Assembly: GCA_031277045.1 (NCBI GenBank)
Contig: JAISLX010000011.1
Location: 1 to 14,593 of the forward strand
DNA length: 14,593 nt
Direction of reading: 5' to 3'
Origin: Treponema sp.
GTDB taxonomy: Bacteria; Spirochaetota; Spirochaetia; Treponematales; Breznakiellaceae
Part shown: positions 12,394 through 14,593 of the stretch, in pieces
Numbering within the stretch: position 1 is the first letter of the stretch
How the letters are laid out: each line of letters opens with the position of its first letter
Notes under the pieces: generated by a model
What the model saw: the letters and a program-made list of their open reading frames with translations, nothing else
What the model was told of the DNA's origin: nothing
Databases searched by the model: none
Translations under genes and position numbers: made by a program

Positions 12394-13490
12394 GGGGCGC
12401 CCTTTTCTTCCCGGGCCGGCGGCAGGACCACGGCCAGGGCGGCGGCGGTTTCCGCCAGGGTTTCCCACACCTCGTCCGTCAGGGGGACCCCCGCCTGTTC
12501 GCAGCGGGCCTCGGCCTCCTGTTCCAGGAGCCCCGCGTAGTAGACCCGGCCGGCCCCCTCGGCAGGTTTGAGGGCCCGCAGTTCCCCCAGCATGCGGCTG
12601 AGGTCCTTTTTGAAATCCTCCGGGTCCCGGAACAGATCCAGCCGCAGGGCCATGAAGAAGTGGCAAACCCGGGCGGAGGTGATTTCTGTGTCCATCACCG
12701 CCCCGCCGAACACGCCGCCGGAGGCGACGGCGCAGAGGATGTCCACCATCACCGCCAGGCCGTAGCCCTTGTGGCCCCCCAGGGCGGTCCCCTCCCCGCC
12801 CAGGGGCAGGAGGCCGCCGCCCCGCTTGTACAGCATGTCGTCCAGGAGCCGGAGCGGGTCTCCCGTGGCAAGGCCGCCGGTCCCCACCGCCCAGCCCGGG
12901 GGAATCTCCTTCCCCTCCCGGGCGGCCACCTCGATCTTCCCCCGGGTCACCGTGGTGGTGGCCATGTCCAGGCTAAAGAGGTCTCCCCCCAGGCCGGGGG
13001 CCGCGAAGGCGATGGGATTGGTGCCAAACATGGCCTCCCTGGCAAAGGTGGGGACCCCCAAGGCGGCGGTGTTGGTCATGGCGATGCCGATCATGTCCCG
13101 GCGGGCGGCCATTTCGGAGTAATACCCGGCGATGCCGAAGTGGTTGGAATTGCGGATCGAGCAGACCCCGATCCCGCCGGCCGCGGCCTTGGCGATGACC
13201 TGTTCCATGGAACGCCGGCTCAGGGAAAGGCCCATGCCCCCCTGGGCGTCCAGAATCAGGGAAACCGGGGTTTCCCGCAGGGTCAGGGGGGCGACGCCGC
13301 CCTTGATATGTCCGGCCCTGACGCCGTCAACATAACGCTTAATCCGGGCCACCCCGTGGCTGCGAATGCCCCTGGCGTCGGCGGTAACCAGGATCTTCGC
13401 CGAATCCTCCGCCTCTTCCCGGGGAATCCCCAGGCTAAAAAAAATGCCGGCGCAGAGTTCTTCCAGGTCCCGGCGGGAAATATACACCAT
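12390..13490 (-). CDS. Ldh2/MdhA-family NAD(P)-dependent dehydrogenase
   Basis: The 366-residue product belongs to the malate/L-lactate/sulfolactate dehydrogenase family (Ldh2), which has its own fold rather than a Rossmann domain. It oxidises a 2-hydroxy acid to a 2-oxo acid or does the reverse. Typical blocks are R43-S-H45-G near the N-terminus, S-N-H117-F-G, T-N-P-I-A (157-161), and G-G-H-K-G-Y-G (238-244). The family includes malate, ureidoglycolate, 2,3-diketogulonate and sulfolactate enzymes, and the sequence alone does not settle the substrate. The ATG at 13490 has no clear Shine-Dalgarno; a CATAAT element six bases upstream suggests a leaderless message. It overlaps the downstream Rpn-like gene by four bases, although no functional link is evident. 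Confidence 0.87.
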   Translation of the reverse strand: MVYISRRDLEELCAGIFFSLGIPREEAEDSAKILVTADARGIRSHGVARIKRYVDGVRAGHIKGGVAPLTLRETPVSLILDAQGGMGLSLSRRSMEQVIAKAAAGGIGVCSIRNSNHFGIAGYYSEMAARRDMIGIAMTNTAALGVPTFAREAMFGTNPIAFAAPGLGGDLFSLDMATTTVTRGKIEVAAREGKEIPPGWAVGTGGLATGDPLRLLDDMLYKRGGGLLPLGGEGTALGGHKGYGLAVMVDILCAVASGGVFGGAVMDTEITSARVCHFFMALRLDLFRDPEDFKKDLSRMLGELRALKPAEGAGRVYYAGLLEQEAEARCEQAGVPLTDEVWETLAETAAALAVVLPPAREEKGAP

Positions 13491-13496
13491 GCGCCT

Positions 13497-13525
13497 ATTA
13501 TGCCGTCTGCCCGGATAGGAAGTAA
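13497..13525 (-). promoter_or_regulatory. Candidate promoter of the dehydrogenase gene
   Basis: On the minus strand, TTACTT (13525-13520), 17 nt, CATAAT (13502-13497). The -10 is good (five of six) and the -35 poor. The ATG lies six bases downstream, so transcription would begin at or next to the start codon. Confidence 0.35.
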
Positions 13526-13586
13526 ATGCGGGGCCGGCTCTGGGACCAGCTTCATATTTTTTCCATAATTTTATAGGCTTAACGCC

Positions 13587-14162
13587 ATGCGGATTTTAAA
13601 GGATCGGATACTGGCGGAAGGCAAAGTCCTGCCCGGCAACATCCTTAACGTCGGTTCTTTTCTCAACCAGCAGGTTGACATCGGCCTTTACAAAGAGATC
13701 GGCAAAGAATTCGCCCGCCGTTTTGCCGGCTCCAGGGTAACGCGGATTCTGACGGTAGAGGCCTCCGGCATAGGCATTGCCTGCATCACCGCCCAGTATT
13801 TCAACGTCCCCGTGGTATTCGCCCGGAAATTCCGGGCAAAAAACGTCGGCGAAGACCTGTACAGCGCGGAAGCCCGTTCCTACACCCACGGCATCGACTA
13901 TACCATCACCGTGCCCCGGCCCTATATCAGGCGGGAAGATTCGGTGCTCCTCATCGATGACTTCCTGGCCAACGGCTGCGCCCTGGAAGGCCTGGTGTCC
14001 CTGACGGAGACCGCCGGGGCGGAACTGGTAGGCGCCGGGGTGGTCATCGAAAAGGGCTTCCAACAGGGGGGCCGCCGGCTGCGGGAACGGAATATCCGCA
14101 TCGAGTCCCTGGTCATCATCGACAGCATGGACGCCGCAACGGGGATCGGCTGTCGGGACTAA
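13587..14162 (+). CDS. xpt: Xanthine phosphoribosyltransferase
   Basis: The 191-residue product salvages xanthine by joining it to PRPP to give XMP. It aligns in length and motifs with the Bacillus Xpt type. V-G-S-F-L-N-Q-Q-V-D (22-31) is the N-terminal signature, V-V-F-A-R-K (76-81) follows, and V-L-L-I-D-D-F-L-A-N-G (120-130) is the PRPP-binding loop. V-I-E-K-G-F-Q (153-159) and the C-terminal R-I-E-S-L (171-175) also match. It is cytoplasmic. It is divergent from the dehydrogenase gene with a 96-bp gap. No purine riboswitch core is seen in the gap. A CATAAT (13564-13569) may be its -10, which would leave a leader of about ten bases and no Shine-Dalgarno. No xanthine permease gene follows, unlike in Bacillus. 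Confidence 0.93.
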   Translation: MRILKDRILAEGKVLPGNILNVGSFLNQQVDIGLYKEIGKEFARRFAGSRVTRILTVEASGIGIACITAQYFNVPVVFARKFRAKNVGEDLYSAEARSYTHGIDYTITVPRPYIRREDSVLLIDDFLANGCALEGLVSLTETAGAELVGAGVVIEKGFQQGGRRLRERNIRIESLVIIDSMDAATGIGCRD

Positions 14163-14272
14163 AGCGGCACGATTGTCTTTTGTTTGTTTTTGGGCGCATT
14201 TTTTGTACGCGATGCCGCATGTGTTAATTAACAGCCTGCCGGCTGCGTTTTCCGCGCAAGGGATAGGAGCGG

Positions 14273-14299
14273 AATTTTTGCCCCGCAGGGGCAAAAATT
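14273..14299. repeat. Perfect 12-bp hairpin between xpt and right-edge gene
   Basis: Left arm AATTTTTGCCCC (14273-14284), loop GCA, right arm its exact reverse complement (14288-14299). On the plus strand it is about 110 bp after xpt. The right arm ends in AAAAATT, and on the minus strand the stem ends in TTTTTG before the flanking sequence, so it is not a typical terminator in either direction. Confidence 0.75.
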
Positions 14300-14315
14300 G
14301 GAGCGGATAGCCCGG

Positions 14316-14344
14316 TTCCCGGCCCCGCGGAGCGGGGCCGGGAA
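14316..14344. repeat. Perfect 13-bp GC-rich hairpin
   Basis: Left arm TTCCCGGCCCCGC (14316-14328), loop GGA, right arm its exact reverse complement (14332-14344). It lies 16 bp from the hairpin at 14273 and 30 bp beyond the stop of the minus-strand gene at the right edge, and could serve as its 3' end. No T-run follows. The rest of 14163-14374 holds only a T-rich patch (about 14176-14205). Confidence 0.75.
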
Positions 14345-14374
14345 TGCGCCCGAAAAATACGAATTCCTAAACCG

Positions 14375-14593
14375 CTAAAACATCGCCGAACCGCCGGCCA
14401 GGATCCAGCTTGCCAGGATGGCCACCACAAAAGAGCCAACCCATATTCTCCCGCTTTTGCGGTACAGCCATGTGGACAGGAAAAAGAAAAGGGCAAACTG
14501 GGGGATAAGCAGTATCATTACCGACATGAAGGGCCCGCCGAAGAGGCTGGTAAAGAGCAGGTCCACGCCGGGGCCCAGGCCCAGGAAGAAGGG
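14375..14593 (-). CDS. C-terminal end of a multi-span membrane protein, partial
   Basis: A minus-strand frame enters from the right edge and ends at TAG (14377-14375), leaving 72 visible residues. It has at least two hydrophobic segments: V-M-I-L-L-I-P-Q-F-A-L-F-F-F-L and V-G-S-F-V-V-A-I-L-A-S-W-I-L-A. Between them is a short basic loop, W-L-Y-R-K-S-G-R-I. The chain ends A-G-G-S-A-M-F. The frame is open to the edge, so the start lies outside the window and the family cannot be named with confidence. An internal GTG at 14566 is not a likely start, since coding potential continues past it. It looks like an inner-membrane transporter or hydrolase tail. Confidence 0.7.
   Translation of the reverse strand, partial: PFFLGLGPGVDLLFTSLFGGPFMSVMILLIPQFALFFFLSTWLYRKSGRIWVGSFVVAILASWILAGGSAMF

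Noticed and set aside
13491..13586. Purine riboswitch upstream of xpt
   Set aside because: Bacillus xpt is controlled by one, so I looked for the conserved core and paired stems. The gap is only 96 bp, shared with a divergent promoter, and no core is seen.
14163..14374. Possible tRNA or small RNA gene after xpt
   Set aside because: No cloverleaf can be traced; the segment has a T-rich patch, a short palindrome and two perfect hairpins only.

Overview
The window looks like chromosomal DNA of a GC-rich, probably anaerobic spirochaete, most likely a treponeme-type lineage. The pointers are the Rpn-like nuclease-family gene with a form I associate with termite-gut treponemes, a bacteriohemerythrin, and a zinc-binding protein of the Clostridia/Spirochaetes type. 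This assignment is an inference; there is no rRNA or other phylogenetic marker beyond leuS. All genes have G/C-rich third codon positions, so long antisense shadow frames are common. No tRNA, rRNA, CRISPR array or insertion sequence was found.

Layout. Positions 1-250 hold the 5' end of a minus-strand gene that runs off the left edge. It begins with a short N-terminus followed by a tetranucleotide repeat (six visible copies), which looks like a phase-variation locus. A bacteriohemerythrin (251-709, +) faces a ThuA-family gene (760-1539, -). Then comes a zinc-homeostasis island (1696-6801). On the minus strand an ArsR/SmtB-type sensor is translationally coupled to a P1B-type Zn/Cd/Pb efflux ATPase. 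On the plus strand a Fur-family (probably Zur) regulator overlaps a small membrane protein with a His/Cys metal motif, followed by a zinc-binding protein in which a ZinT domain is nested inside a ZnuA fold. The two arms diverge from a 177-bp region carrying two good promoters, each with a long palindrome on it. The layout suggests that high zinc relieves ArsR repression of efflux, while low zinc relieves Zur repression of uptake. No permease or ATPase partner (ZnuB/ZnuC) is in the window.

From 6802 on there is a gene-poor stretch with a promoter and a probably frameshifted small ORF, then an acyltransferase (plsC type). Next are a minus-strand secreted SPOR-domain protein, leucyl-tRNA synthetase (leuS), a PD-(D/E)xK/Rpn-like protein overlapping an Ldh2/malate dehydrogenase-family oxidoreductase, a plus-strand xanthine phosphoribosyltransferase (xpt), and the C-terminal end of a membrane protein at the right edge.

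Two themes cut across genes. First, compact perfect hairpins (12-13 bp arms, 3-5 nt loops) recur in the intergenic spaces, with a related one inside leuS; most lack the T-run of an intrinsic terminator. Second, several genes have a -10-like hexamer about 6-9 nt before the start codon and no Shine-Dalgarno sequence, which suggests leaderless mRNAs; other genes have clear GGAGG-type sites. Zinc homeostasis is the best-supported biology here. The nested ZinT-in-ZnuA protein, its small His/Cys-rich partner and the repeat-bearing gene at the left edge are the items most worth following up.
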